Source of the DNA: Sphingomonas_R sp036387535
Lineage (GTDB): Bacteria; Pseudomonadota; Alphaproteobacteria; Sphingomonadales; Sphingomonadaceae
Assembly: GCF_036387535.1 (NCBI RefSeq)
Contig: NZ_DASVTO010000002.1
Location: forward strand, 19,827-83,826
Reading direction: 5' to 3'
Length of the DNA: 64,000 nt
The notes under the pieces were generated by a model. That model was not told the DNA's origin and did no database searches. It worked only from the letters and a program-made list of their open reading frames with translations. This document shows, piece after piece, positions 17,086-25,944 of this stretch; position 1 is the first letter of the stretch; every line of letters starts with the position of its first letter. The position numbers and the translations under genes were made by a program.

Positions 17086-18728
17086 CCGACAGCACAGCCA
17101 ACGCGTCCTATTTCCAGGCGCATGATGCGTCGGGGCATGCCCATGACGCGGATCACAAGCCGGCGTTCTTCCAGCGCTGGTTCATGTCGACCAATCACAA
17201 GGATATCGGCACCCTGTACCTGATCTTCGCCATCCTGGCGGGGGTCATCGGCGGGGCGATTTCCGGATTGATGCGCGCGGAACTGGCGCAGCCGGGCATC
17301 CAGTATCTGGAAGCCTGGTCGGGGCAGCAGGGCGATGCCGCGCTGCAATTCTGGAACGTGCTGATCACGGCGCACGGCCTGATCATGGTGTTCTTCATGG
17401 TCATGCCGGCCATGATCGGCGGGTTCGGCAACTGGTTCATCCCGATCATGATCGGCGCGCCCGACATGGCGTTTCCGCGGATGAACAATGTGTCCTTCTG
17501 GTTGATCGTGCCGGCGTTCCTGCTGCTGCTCGGCTCCGCCTTCGTCGGCGGTGCGGGCAATGGCTGGACGCTGTACGCGCCGCTGTCGACCTACGGGTCG
17601 CCGGGGCCGGCGGTCGACATGGCGATCCTGTCGCTCCATCTGGCCGGCGCATCCTCGATCCTGGGCGCGATCAACTTCATCACGACCATCTTCAACATGC
17701 GGGCGCCGGGCATGACCCTGCACAAGATGCCGCTGTTCGTGTGGTCGGTGCTGGTCACCGCCTTCCTGCTGCTGCTCGCACTGCCGGTGCTGGCGGCCGC
17801 CATCACGATGCTGCTGACCGATCGTAATTTCGGCACGTCCTTCTTCGACGCGGCCGGCGGCGGCAACCCAGTGCTGTACCAGCATCTGTTCTGGTTCTTC
17901 GGCCATCCCGAAGTCTACATCATGATCCTGCCGGGCTTCGGCATCGTCAGCCAGATCATCGCGACGTTCAGCCGCAAGCCCGTGTTCGGCTATCTCGGGA
18001 TGGCCTATGCCATGGTCGCGATCGGCGTGGTCGGTTTCATCGTGTGGGCGCACCACATGTTCACCACCGGGCTGGACGTGAACACGAAGATGTACTTCAC
18101 CGCGGCGACGATGGTGATCGCGGTGCCGACCGGCATCAAGATCTTCTCCTGGATCGCGACGATGTGGGGCGGGTCGCTCAGCTTCAAGACGCCGATGCTG
18201 TGGGCGATCGGGTTCATCTTCATGTTCACCGTCGGTGGCGTCACCGGTGTCGTGCTCGCCAATGGCGGCATCGACAACTACATGCACGACACCTATTATG
18301 TGGTGGCGCATTTCCATTATGTGCTGTCGCTGGGGGCGGTGTTCGGCCTGTTCGCCGGGTTCTACTACTGGTTCCCGAAGATGTCGGGCAAGATGTACAA
18401 TGAGGTTCTCGGCCAACTCCACTTCTGGGTGTTCTTCGTCGGCGTGAACCTGTTGTTCTTCCCGATGCACTTCCTGGGGCTGGACGGCATGCCGCGGCGT
18501 ATTCCGGACTATCCGGATGCGTTCGCGTGGTACAACCATCTCGCGACGATGGGCTATGGCGTCATGGCCGCGGGCATGCTGTTCTTCTTCGTGAACCTGG
18601 TGGTGTCGCTGATCGGCGGCAAGCCGGCCGGGGACAACCCGTGGGGCGAAGGGGCGACCACGCTGGAATGGACGCTGTCCAGCCCGCCGCCTTATCACCA
18701 GTTCGAAACCCTGCCGAAGATCGACTGA
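17082..18728 (+). CDS. ctaD: Cytochrome c oxidase subunit I (aa3 type)
   Basis: The catalytic subunit reduces O2 at the haem a3-CuB centre and pumps protons. The 548-residue protein has 12 membrane helices. Haem and CuB ligands are visible: the low-spin haem His in TAHGLIMVFF, the CuB His plus cross-linked Tyr and D-channel Glu in FFGHPEVYIMILPGFG, the His pair in WAHHMFTTG, and the last haem ligands in VVAHFHYVLSLG. The Glu in HPEVY marks an A1-type oxidase. It overlaps coxB by 4 bases. Confidence 0.98.
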   Translation: MTDSTANASYFQAHDASGHAHDADHKPAFFQRWFMSTNHKDIGTLYLIFAILAGVIGGAISGLMRAELAQPGIQYLEAWSGQQGDAALQFWNVLITAHGLIMVFFMVMPAMIGGFGNWFIPIMIGAPDMAFPRMNNVSFWLIVPAFLLLLGSAFVGGAGNGWTLYAPLSTYGSPGPAVDMAILSLHLAGASSILGAINFITTIFNMRAPGMTLHKMPLFVWSVLVTAFLLLLALPVLAAAITMLLTDRNFGTSFFDAAGGGNPVLYQHLFWFFGHPEVYIMILPGFGIVSQIIATFSRKPVFGYLGMAYAMVAIGVVGFIVWAHHMFTTGLDVNTKMYFTAATMVIAVPTGIKIFSWIATMWGGSLSFKTPMLWAIGFIFMFTVGGVTGVVLANGGIDNYMHDTYYVVAHFHYVLSLGAVFGLFAGFYYWFPKMSGKMYNEVLGQLHFWVFFVGVNLLFFPMHFLGLDGMPRRIPDYPDAFAWYNHLATMGYGVMAAGMLFFFVNLVVSLIGGKPAGDNPWGEGATTLEWTLSSPPPYHQFETLPKID

Positions 18729-18744
18729 TCAGCAGGCCTCCTGA

Positions 18745-18779
18745 CCGCCGCCGCGATCCCGTCCGGGTTGCGGCGGCGG
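18745..18779 (+). other. Intercistronic hairpin between ctaD and ctaB
   Basis: Perfect 10-base arms CCGCCGCCGC and GCGGCGGCGG can be extended inward by wobble pairs. No T-run follows. It may stabilise the upstream coxB-ctaD message or partly terminate, which would lower expression of the assembly genes relative to the structural subunits. Confidence 0.45.
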
Positions 18780-18796
18780 CGAACCGATCGAGTATC

Positions 18797-19726
18797 ATGG
18801 CATCCACTGCGTACACCGACCGACCAATCGTTAGCCCGGCCGAGATCGCCATGCCGGCGGACTGGCGGGATTTCGTGGCGCTGTGCAAACCGCGCGTGCT
18901 CACGCTCGTCGTGTTCACCGGGCTGTGCGGCATGCTGGCGGCACCGGTCGCGATCCATCCGGTGCTCGGCTTCACCGCCATCCTCTGCATCGCGCTGGGC
19001 GCGGGCGCGGCGGGCGCGCTGAACCAATGGTATGAAGCGGATCTGGACGCGCTGATGAAGCGCACCCGCAATCGGCCATTGCCGGCAGGGCGGATGCGCC
19101 GTGAATCCGCATTGCATTTCGGGGTGGGGCTGGGATGTTTCTCGGTGCTGCTGATGGGATTGGCGGTCAATGTGTTGGCCGCCGCGATCCTGACCGTGTC
19201 GATCCTGTTCTATGTGCTGGTCTACACCGTCTGGCTGAAGCGGCGGACGCCGCAGAACATCGTGATTGGGGGCGCCGCCGGCGCCTTTCCCGCGCTGATC
19301 GGTTGGGCCGCGGCGACCGGGCACGTCGATGTGCTGCCGGTTCTGTTGTTCGCGCTGGTGTTCCTGTGGACTCCCCCGCATTTCTGGGCGTTGTCGCTTT
19401 ATGTGAAGACCGACTACGCCGCCGCCGGGGTGCCGATGTTGCCGGTAGTGTCGGGTCTGCGCGTCACGCGGACTCAGGTGCTGCTCTATACAGGGCCGAT
19501 GGCAGTGGCTGCGGTGGCGCCGTGGCCGATGGGGCTGACCGGTGCCATCTATGGCGGGGTCGCCAGTCTTTTTACCGCGATCTTTGCGGTGCTGGCCGTG
19601 CGCGTCGCGATCAGTCGGGAAACCGATCAAGCGGCGATGAAGCCGGAACGCCAATTGTTCGCCTTCTCCATCCTGTACCTGTTCGTGCTGTTCGGCGCGC
19701 TGGTCGTCGATCGGTTCGCCGCATGA
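18797..19726 (+). CDS. ctaB: Protohaem IX farnesyltransferase (haem O synthase)
   Basis: CtaB adds a farnesyl group to haem b to make haem O, the precursor of haem A for the oxidase. In the 309-residue UbiA-family membrane protein the first prenyl-diphosphate motif is NQWYEADLDALMKRTRNRPL. The second cytoplasmic loop follows YVLVYTVWLKRRTPQNIVIGG, and WTPPHFWALSLY is typical of CtaB. The ATG at 18797 begins MASTAYTDRP; longer open frames are ctaD shadows. Its stop overlaps the next small gene (ATGA). Confidence 0.96.
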   Translation: MASTAYTDRPIVSPAEIAMPADWRDFVALCKPRVLTLVVFTGLCGMLAAPVAIHPVLGFTAILCIALGAGAAGALNQWYEADLDALMKRTRNRPLPAGRMRRESALHFGVGLGCFSVLLMGLAVNVLAAAILTVSILFYVLVYTVWLKRRTPQNIVIGGAAGAFPALIGWAAATGHVDVLPVLLFALVFLWTPPHFWALSLYVKTDYAAAGVPMLPVVSGLRVTRTQVLLYTGPMAVAAVAPWPMGLTGAIYGGVASLFTAIFAVLAVRVAISRETDQAAMKPERQLFAFSILYLFVLFGALVVDRFAA

Positions 19727-19863
19727 TCCCGCGGCACGAGATGACGCCGGCCGAGCAGGCGGAATATCAGCGGCGGCAGCGAAGCCGATCGCTGGTGATG
19801 GCGCTCGGGCTGGGTGCTCTGGCGGTCCTGTTCTTCGCGATCAGCCTTGCGAAGATCATGTGA
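19723..19863 (+). CDS. 46-residue membrane protein of the oxidase operon (CoxF-like)
   Basis: The ORF begins with an ATGA overlap with ctaB and ends with a TGATG junction to ctaG, so it is tightly coupled on both sides. The product has a charged N-terminus (MIPRHEMTPAEQAEYQRRQR) and one C-terminal membrane helix (LVMALGLGALAVLFFAISL). Short proteins in this position between ctaB and ctaG are called CoxF in other Alphaproteobacteria. The role is unproven; an oxidase assembly or accessory function is inferred from position. Confidence 0.7.
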   Translation: MIPRHEMTPAEQAEYQRRQRSRSLVMALGLGALAVLFFAISLAKIM

Positions 19864-20429
19864 TGGCGACGGCACCGCTTTCCCTTACCGCGCGCAACCG
19901 CCGGGTTCGCTACTGGATGCTGGCGCTGGTCGCCGCGATGGTCGGGCTGGGCTTTGCGAGCGTGCCGCTGTACCGAATGTTTTGCGAATATACCGGGTTC
20001 GATGGCACGACGCAGCGATCGACGCTGGCACAGGCACCTGGCGCGGTCGTCGGAAAGGTCATTTCGGTCCGGTTCGACGCGAATGTCAGTTCGCGCCTGC
20101 CCTGGACCTTCACCCCGGAGCAGCAGACGGCGCGAGTCGCAATCGGTGCGCGCGAACTCGCCTTCTTCAGCGCGACCAACGCCGCGGATCATGCGATCAC
20201 CGGCAGCGCGGCGTTCAACGTGACGCCCAGCCAGGTCGGCAAATATTTCACCAAGATCCAGTGTTTCTGCTTCACCAACCAGACGCTGGAGGCGGGCGCG
20301 ACGATGCGGATGCCGGTGACCTATTATGTCGATCCGAAGATCCTGGACGATCCGGATGCGCGCGACGTGACCGAAATCACGCTGAGTTACACATTCTACC
20401 CGGTGGATTCGCCCGCGACCGCAGGCTAA
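19863..20429 (+). CDS. ctaG: Cytochrome c oxidase assembly protein CtaG/Cox11
   Basis: CtaG delivers copper to the CuB site of subunit I. In the 188-residue protein one N-terminal membrane helix (about 15-35) is followed by the family's FCEYTGFDGTTQR and the periplasmic copper-binding IQCFCFTNQTLEAG (Cys-x-Cys), then the beta-fold segment MPVTYYVDP. The ATG at 19863 overlaps the preceding stop by one base; a GTG one codon earlier is possible. It belongs to the coxB-to-ctaE operon. Confidence 0.95.
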   Translation: MATAPLSLTARNRRVRYWMLALVAAMVGLGFASVPLYRMFCEYTGFDGTTQRSTLAQAPGAVVGKVISVRFDANVSSRLPWTFTPEQQTARVAIGARELAFFSATNAADHAITGSAAFNVTPSQVGKYFTKIQCFCFTNQTLEAGATMRMPVTYYVDPKILDDPDARDVTEITLSYTFYPVDSPATAG

Positions 20430-20471
20430 GCATCGAACAAGACGACGATAAGAGACAGGGGAAGACCGCAC

Positions 20472-21293
20472 ATGGCCGGCGCCAAGAACCATGATTATCA
20501 TATCCTTCCCCCCAGCATCTGGCCGTTCTTCGGCTCGATGGCGGCGCTGGTGCTGGCGTCGGGCGCGATCATGTGGATGCACAGCGTCGCGCATGGCGGG
20601 CTGGTGTTCTTCCTGGGTCTGGCCGGGATCCTCTACACCTTCTACAGCTGGTGGTCTGATGTGATCCGCGAGGCGAATGCCGGCGATCATACGCCGGTGG
20701 TGTCGCTGCACCTCCGTTACGGGATGATCCTGTTCATCGCGTCCGAAGTGATGTTCTTCGTCGGCTGGTTCTGGGCCTGGTTCGATTTCTCGCTGTTCCC
20801 GTCGACGGTCGACGCGGTCGGCGGGGTATGGCCGCCCAAGGGGATCGAGGTCGTCGATCCGTTCCACCTGCCGCTGCTCAACACGCTGATCCTGCTCTGT
20901 TCGGGCACGACGGTGACCTGGGCGCATCACGCCCTGCTGCAGGGTGATCGCGAGGGTCTGAAGCTCGGCCTGTGGTGCACCATTGCGCTCGGCGTGCTGT
21001 TCTCGTCGATCCAGGCTTATGAATATATGCATGCGCCGTTTGCGTTCAAAGGCCTGAACTATGGCGCGGCCTTCTTCATGGCGACCGGGTTCCACGGCTT
21101 CCACGTGCTGGTCGGCACCATCTTCCTCGCGGTCTGCCTGTTCCGGACCTACAAGGGCGACTTCACGCCGAAGCAGCATTTCGGGTTCGAAGCGGCGGCC
21201 TGGTACTGGCATTTCGTCGACGTGGTGTGGTTGTTCCTGTTCATTTCCATCTATGTGTGGGGCAGCGCCGGGGCGACGATCCACGCCGGCTGA
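20472..21293 (+). CDS. ctaE: Cytochrome c oxidase subunit III
   Basis: Subunit III stabilises the oxidase and supports proton uptake. The 273-residue, seven-helix protein starts with KNHDYHILPPSIWPFFGS, typical of alphaproteobacterial CtaE. Conserved segments include FIASEVMFFVGWFWAWFDFSLFP (with the Glu of helix III), GTTVTWAHHALL, MATGFHGFHVLVG and WYWHFVDVVWLFLF. It follows ctaG by 42 bases and has its own Shine-Dalgarno (AGGGGAAG). A strong hairpin follows, which probably ends the oxidase transcript. Confidence 0.97.
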   Translation: MAGAKNHDYHILPPSIWPFFGSMAALVLASGAIMWMHSVAHGGLVFFLGLAGILYTFYSWWSDVIREANAGDHTPVVSLHLRYGMILFIASEVMFFVGWFWAWFDFSLFPSTVDAVGGVWPPKGIEVVDPFHLPLLNTLILLCSGTTVTWAHHALLQGDREGLKLGLWCTIALGVLFSSIQAYEYMHAPFAFKGLNYGAAFFMATGFHGFHVLVGTIFLAVCLFRTYKGDFTPKQHFGFEAAAWYWHFVDVVWLFLFISIYVWGSAGATIHAG

Positions 21294-21322
21294 TCCCACC
21301 ATCCCGCCAGGACGATCGGTCC

Positions 21323-21368
21323 AGCATGATCCCCCCGGAACGGCGATACGTTCCGGGGGGATCATGCT
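21323..21368 (+). terminator. Perfect 46-base hairpin after ctaE
   Basis: Arms AGCATGATCCCCCCGGAACG (21323-21342) and its exact complement (21349-21368) flank a 6-base loop GCGATA. There is no T-run, but the 20-base perfect stem lies right after ctaE and 12 bases before the DUF983 gene. It is a likely terminator or RNA-processing structure. Confidence 0.65.
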
Positions 21369-21380
21369 ATCTGGGGCACC

Positions 21381-21776
21381 ATGACAGATCCGGTTTCGAA
21401 CGCTCCCACCCTGATCGCCGCGGGACTGAAGGGGCTATGCCCCCGCTGCGGCGCGCGGACCCTGTTCGCCGGCGTCGCGCGGTTCGCGCCCGCCTGCGCG
21501 CGGTGCGGGCTGGATTATGGGCGGTTCAACGTCGATGACGGGCCGGCGGCGTTCCTGACGCTGGGGATCGGAACGCTCATCACGATCGCGGCGATCACGC
21601 TGGAACTCACGGTGTCGCCGCCCTTCTGGGTGCATTTCGCGATCTGGACCCCGGTGACGTTGCTGGCGGTGGTGGGATCGCTGCGCGTGGCCAAGGCGAT
21701 GCTGATCTTTGCCGAATATCGGAACGATGCGCGCGAGGGACGCATGCGGACAGACGGGAAGGATGGCGACGCATGA
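21381..21776 (+). CDS. DUF983 family membrane protein
   Basis: A 131-residue protein with an N-terminal zinc-ribbon of two Cys pairs (GLCPRCGARTLF and CARCGLDY), the DYGRFNVDDGPAAFLTL motif of DUF983, and two membrane helices (about 52-75 and 80-100). The function is unknown. The constant position beside SURF1 and the oxidase genes in Alphaproteobacteria suggests a link to respiratory-complex assembly. Its stop overlaps the SURF1 start (ATGA). Confidence 0.85.
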   Translation: MTDPVSNAPTLIAAGLKGLCPRCGARTLFAGVARFAPACARCGLDYGRFNVDDGPAAFLTLGIGTLITIAAITLELTVSPPFWVHFAIWTPVTLLAVVGSLRVAKAMLIFAEYRNDAREGRMRTDGKDGDA

Positions 21777-22354
21777 AGCGGATCCCGATCCTGCCGACGC
21801 TGATCGTGATCGCTGCCGCAGTGGCGATGGCGATGCTGGGCCTGTGGCAGGTCCGGCGGTTGCACGAGAAGGAACAACTGCTGGCGCGCTATGCCGCGGC
21901 ACCCGGCAAGCCGCCGGTCGCGTGGCCGGCGGTTCCGCCAAGCGATGGCAGCCTGCTCTATCGTCGGATCAGCGGCTATTGCCTGGAGCCGACGCTCTGG
22001 AGCGCGCGGGCAGGACGGAGCCGAGCGGGAGAGGGCGGATGGCGCCATGTCGTGCTGTGCCGGACGGGTGCCGAAGGCCCGGGCATGGCGGTCGACATGG
22101 GATGGTCGAAAGATCCGAAGAATCCCGTCGGCTGGACCGGCGGGCGCGTGACCGGGATGATCGATGCCGACCGCGATCACATCCTGCTGCTGGTATCCGA
22201 CCAGGCCGCGCCGGGACTGAGCCCGAGCCTGCGACCGAGCCCGGAGGACATTCCGAACAATCACTTCGCCTATGCGGTGCAGTGGTTCGCCTTCGCCGGG
22301 ATCGCGCTGGTGATCTACGCGCTGGCGCTCCGGCGGCGGATGCGGGGTGCGTAG
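21773..22354 (+). CDS. SURF1 family oxidase assembly protein
   Basis: SURF1 (Shy1) proteins help insert haem a into subunit I. The 193-residue protein has an N-terminal helix (PILPTLIVIAAAVAMAMLGLW followed by QVRR) and a C-terminal helix (WFAFAGIALVIYALAL), with the soluble domain between them. The family's PNNHFAYAVQWF motif is present just before the last helix. It is somewhat short for the family (usually 210-250 residues). It is coupled to DUF983 by ATGA. Confidence 0.88.
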   Translation: MKRIPILPTLIVIAAAVAMAMLGLWQVRRLHEKEQLLARYAAAPGKPPVAWPAVPPSDGSLLYRRISGYCLEPTLWSARAGRSRAGEGGWRHVVLCRTGAEGPGMAVDMGWSKDPKNPVGWTGGRVTGMIDADRDHILLLVSDQAAPGLSPSLRPSPEDIPNNHFAYAVQWFAFAGIALVIYALALRRRMRGA

Positions 22355-22426
22355 CGGGCGTCGCCCCCGGACGGAATCCAGGGCGATAGTTGCCCCCCGC
22401 ACCCCGCCCGGCTAAGCGGCCGGGTC

Positions 22427-23827
22427 ATGCAATATGTGAGCACGCGCGGCACCGCGCCGATTCTCGGCTTTGAAGCCGTTACCCTGGCCGGCCTGGCCGC
22501 CGATGGCGGGCTTTATGTGCCGGAAGCCTGGCCGACGCTGAGCCCCGATGCGATCGCGGCGCTGCGCGGCAAATCCTATGTCGATACGGCGGTGGCGGTG
22601 ATGCTGCCGTTCGTGGCGGATGCGTTGTCCGAAGCGGATCTGCGGGCGCTGTGCGTGCAGGCCTATGGCCGGTTCGAGCATGATGCGGTGACGCCGCTGG
22701 TGCAGATGGACGAGCGCAATTGGTTGCTGGAACTGTTCCATGGGCCCACGCTGGCGTTCAAGGACGTGGCGTTGCAGCTGCTGGGGCTGCTGTTCGAGCG
22801 GTTCCTGTCGGGGCGCGACGCGCATCTGACGGTGATCGGCGCGACGTCGGGCGACACCGGATCGGCGGCGATCGATGCGCTGGCCGGCCGCGCGAAAGTC
22901 GACATCTTCATGCTGCATCCGCATGGCCGCGTGTCGGACGTGCAGCGGCGGCAGATGACGACGGTGCTGGCGCCGAATGTTCACAATATCGCGATCGATG
23001 GCAGTTTCGACGACGCGCAGGCGCTGGTGAAGGCGATGTTCGCCGACCGGCCCTTTGCCGAGCGGTTCGAGCTGTCGGCGGTCAATTCGATCAACTGGGC
23101 GCGGTTGATGGCGCAGATCGTCTATTATTTCTACGCCGCCGTTCGGCTGGGCGCTCCGGAGAAGCCGGTCGCATTCTCGGTCCCGACCGGCAATTTCGGG
23201 GATGTGTTCGCGGGCTATTGCGCCGCCAGGATGGGCTTGCCGGTCGCCAGGCTGATCGTCGCGACCAACGTCAACGACATCCTGCACCGCGCACTGTCCG
23301 CCGGGGATTATTCGGCCGGAACCGTGACGCCGACCGCGGCGCCGTCGATGGACATCCAGGTGAGTTCCAATTTCGAGCGGCTGCTGTTCGACCTGCACGG
23401 CCGCGATGGCGGTGCACTGCACGCGGCGATGGCCGGGTTCGAGCGTGATCGCACCATGACGCTGACGCCGGCGATGCGGGCGGAGGCGGGCGGGCTGTTC
23501 AGCAGCGCGCGGATCGACGCCGCGGCCATGGCCGGGGCGATGCACCATGCCGCCAACCGGATGGGGCAGGTGCTGGATCCGCATACCGCGATCGGGCTGG
23601 CAGCGGCGCGCGGTGCCGACCTGCCGGCCGATGTGCCGGTGGTGACATTGGCGACGGCCCATCCGGCCAAGTTCCGCGATGCCGTGGAGCGTGCGATTGG
23701 CCGCCGTCCCGCGCTGCCGTCGCGTATCGCCGGGCTGTTCGAGCGGGAGGAGCGCTACGAGACGCTGCCCGCGACGCTGGCGGCGGTCGAGGGCTATATC
23801 GGCGATCACGCGCGGGCGCGGGCATGA
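22427..23827 (+). CDS. thrC: Threonine synthase
   Basis: ThrC converts O-phosphohomoserine to threonine with PLP. The 466-residue length matches the long bacterial type. It starts MQYVSTRGTAPILGFEAV, with the PLP lysine at about residue 112 in GPTLAFKDVALQLLG, then GATSGDTGSAAIDAL (phosphate-binding Gly/Ser loop) and VPTGNFGDVFAGY. The M16 peptidase gene overlaps its stop by 4 bases; a thrC-M16 pair is common in Alphaproteobacteria. Confidence 0.97.
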   Translation: MQYVSTRGTAPILGFEAVTLAGLAADGGLYVPEAWPTLSPDAIAALRGKSYVDTAVAVMLPFVADALSEADLRALCVQAYGRFEHDAVTPLVQMDERNWLLELFHGPTLAFKDVALQLLGLLFERFLSGRDAHLTVIGATSGDTGSAAIDALAGRAKVDIFMLHPHGRVSDVQRRQMTTVLAPNVHNIAIDGSFDDAQALVKAMFADRPFAERFELSAVNSINWARLMAQIVYYFYAAVRLGAPEKPVAFSVPTGNFGDVFAGYCAARMGLPVARLIVATNVNDILHRALSAGDYSAGTVTPTAAPSMDIQVSSNFERLLFDLHGRDGGALHAAMAGFERDRTMTLTPAMRAEAGGLFSSARIDAAAMAGAMHHAANRMGQVLDPHTAIGLAAARGADLPADVPVVTLATAHPAKFRDAVERAIGRRPALPSRIAGLFEREERYETLPATLAAVEGYIGDHARARA

Positions 23828-25053
23828 CGGCGCGGGTGCACAGGCTGTCCAACGGATTGACCATCGCGGTCGAGCCGATGGCCGGGGTCGAGACGCTGGC
23901 GGTCGGGATCTATGCCGATGTCGGATCGCGATCGGAAGCGGCGGGGCAGGGCGGACTGGCGCATCTGGTCGAACATATGGTGTTCAAGGGCGCGGGCACG
24001 CGGGATGCGCGCGCCATCGCCGAGGATATCGAGGATGTCGGCGGGAGCCTGAACGCGTGGACCGCGCGCGATCATACCGTCTATCATGCGCGGTTGCTGG
24101 CCGGTGACCTGGCGCTGGGCGTGGACATGATCGCCGATCTGGTGCGGGCGCCGCGGTTCGACGCGGACGAACTGGAACGCGAGAAGAAGGTCGTGCTGTC
24201 CGAACTGGGCGAGGCGCGCGATACGCCCGACGACATCGTGTTCGATCATCTGCAATCCGCCTGCTATCCGGGGCAGCCGATCGGCGTGCCGGTGCTGGGT
24301 GACGAGGCGACGCTCGCCACGCTGACCGCGGGCGACCTGCGTCGCTGGACCGAGACGCAATATCGGCCGGGCGGGCTGGTGCTGGCGGCGGCGGGCAAGG
24401 TCGATGAGGATGCGCTGCTGACGCTGGCGGAGGCGCGGTTCGGCGACATGGCGCGCGGCGTCCCCGCGCCCGCGCCGACGGCGCGGTTCGGTGGCGGAAC
24501 GCACCACGATCGGCGGCGATTCGATCAAATCCACGTGGCGGCGGCATGGCCGGGCGTAGGCCATAGCGCGGACGCGCTGCATGCCCTGTCGCTGTTTTCG
24601 TCGGCGGCGGGCGGGGGCATGTCGTCCCGGCTGTTCCAGCAACTGCGCGAGGAACGGGGGCTGGCCTACAGCATCTATAGCTGGACGCAGGCTTATGCGG
24701 AGACGGGGCTGTTCGGCATCTACTGCGCGGCGGAACGGCCGCGCGCGGCGCAGGCGCTGGCGCTAGCCCGCACGGTGCTGACCGAGACCGCGGAAACGTT
24801 GAGCGAGGCGGAATTGGTGCGCGCGCGGGCGCAGGCGAAGGCCGGGTTGCTGATGGGGCTGGAATCGGTGGCGGCGCGCTGCGACCATCTGGCGCGCAAC
24901 CTGCAGATCCATGGCCGGATCGTGCCGGCGGCGGAGACGGTTGCGGAACTGGATGCGGTGACGGTGCAGCAGGCGCGGGCGGCGGGCGCGGCGGCGCTGG
25001 CGGGCGGTGAGGCGCTGGCGACGGTCGGTGGCAGTTTGAAGGCGGCGGCATGA
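23824..25053 (+). CDS. M16 family zinc metallopeptidase
   Basis: A 409-residue pitrilysin-family protease. The inverted zinc motif HxxEH is HLVEH at residues 47-51 (GLAHLVEHMVFKG), and the distal Glu lies about 75 residues on in the LERE/EL region. The second half is the inactive M16C domain, with SSRLFQQLREERGLAYSIYSW as the typical R/Y pair. It resembles mitochondrial processing peptidase beta subunits and would degrade peptides in the cytosol or periplasm; no signal peptide is seen. It overlaps thrC and the methyltransferase gene by 4 bases each. Confidence 0.93.
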   Translation: MTARVHRLSNGLTIAVEPMAGVETLAVGIYADVGSRSEAAGQGGLAHLVEHMVFKGAGTRDARAIAEDIEDVGGSLNAWTARDHTVYHARLLAGDLALGVDMIADLVRAPRFDADELEREKKVVLSELGEARDTPDDIVFDHLQSACYPGQPIGVPVLGDEATLATLTAGDLRRWTETQYRPGGLVLAAAGKVDEDALLTLAEARFGDMARGVPAPAPTARFGGGTHHDRRRFDQIHVAAAWPGVGHSADALHALSLFSSAAGGGMSSRLFQQLREERGLAYSIYSWTQAYAETGLFGIYCAAERPRAAQALALARTVLTETAETLSEAELVRARAQAKAGLLMGLESVAARCDHLARNLQIHGRIVPAAETVAELDAVTVQQARAAGAAALAGGEALATVGGSLKAAA

Positions 25054-25919
25054 ACCCGCTGACCACGATCATCGCCGAGCCTTGGGACGATTATGGGCTG
25101 ATCGATTCGGGCCATGGCCGCAAGCTGGAACGCTATGGCCGGTTCCGGTTCATCCGGCCGGAACCGCAGGCGATGTGGGCGCCCGCCACGCAGGGCTGGG
25201 CGGCGGACGGCGATTTCATCGGCGCGTCGGACGAGGATGGCGGCGGACGCTGGCATCTGTCGCGCGATGTGCCGCGCGGCGGCTGGCACATCCGCTGGGA
25301 CGATCTGCGCTTCACCGCGCAGAATACGCCGTTCCGGCACCTGGGCTTCTTTCCCGACATGGCGCCGGTGTGGTCGTGGATGCGCGAGCGCGTCGGGCCG
25401 GGCGACGAGGTGCTGAACCTGTTCGGCTATACCGGCATCGGATCGCTGGCGCTGGCGTCGAAGGGCGTGGCGGTGACGCATGTCGATGCATCGAAGAAGT
25501 CGGTCGAGGCGGGGAAGGCGAATGCGTTCCTGTCCGATCTGTCCGACCGGCCGATCCGCTGGATGGTGGACGATGCCGTGAAATTCGCGGCGCGCGAGGT
25601 GCGGCGCGAGCGGCGCTATGACGGCATCCTGCTCGATCCGCCGAAGTTCGGGCGCGGGCCGGATGGCGAGGTCTGGCGGCTGGAGGAGCATCTGCCGGGA
25701 TTGATCACGCATTGCCGCAACCTGATCGACGACAAGTCCAAGTTCCTGGTGCTGACGGTCTATGCGATCCGGATGTCGGCGCTGGCGATCGCAGAATTGC
25801 TGGCGCAGGCCACCGCCGATCTGGGCGGGCGCGTGGAATGCGGCGAGATGGCGGTGCGCGAGGAAGCGCGCGGACTGTTGCTGCCGACCGCGATCTTCGC
25901 GCGCTGGGTCCGGGAGTAG
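25050..25919 (+). CDS. Class I SAM-dependent methyltransferase (RlmI-like)
   Basis: A 289-residue protein with the SAM-binding motif VLNLFGYTGIGSLALASKG and VTHVDASKKSVEAGKANA. Its catalytic-region LLDPPKFGRGPDGEVW is like the 23S rRNA m5C methyltransferases of the RlmI family. The N-terminal ~80 residues form a small beta-rich domain (MNPLTTIIAEPWDDYGLID), and the PUA domain of RlmI is absent. An RNA target is likely but unproven. The start overlaps the M16 stop (ATGA), so it is the last gene of the ctaE-distal run, and it converges on ccmAB. Confidence 0.8.
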   Translation: MNPLTTIIAEPWDDYGLIDSGHGRKLERYGRFRFIRPEPQAMWAPATQGWAADGDFIGASDEDGGGRWHLSRDVPRGGWHIRWDDLRFTAQNTPFRHLGFFPDMAPVWSWMRERVGPGDEVLNLFGYTGIGSLALASKGVAVTHVDASKKSVEAGKANAFLSDLSDRPIRWMVDDAVKFAAREVRRERRYDGILLDPPKFGRGPDGEVWRLEEHLPGLITHCRNLIDDKSKFLVLTVYAIRMSALAIAELLAQATADLGGRVECGEMAVREEARGLLLPTAIFARWVRE

Positions 25920-25944
25920 GGTACCACGCCCGGCGTCCTGAGGA

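Noticed and set aside
16794..18698. 634-codon minus-strand open frame
   Set aside because: It is a shadow of ctaD, with His/Arg/Asp-rich low-complexity translation.
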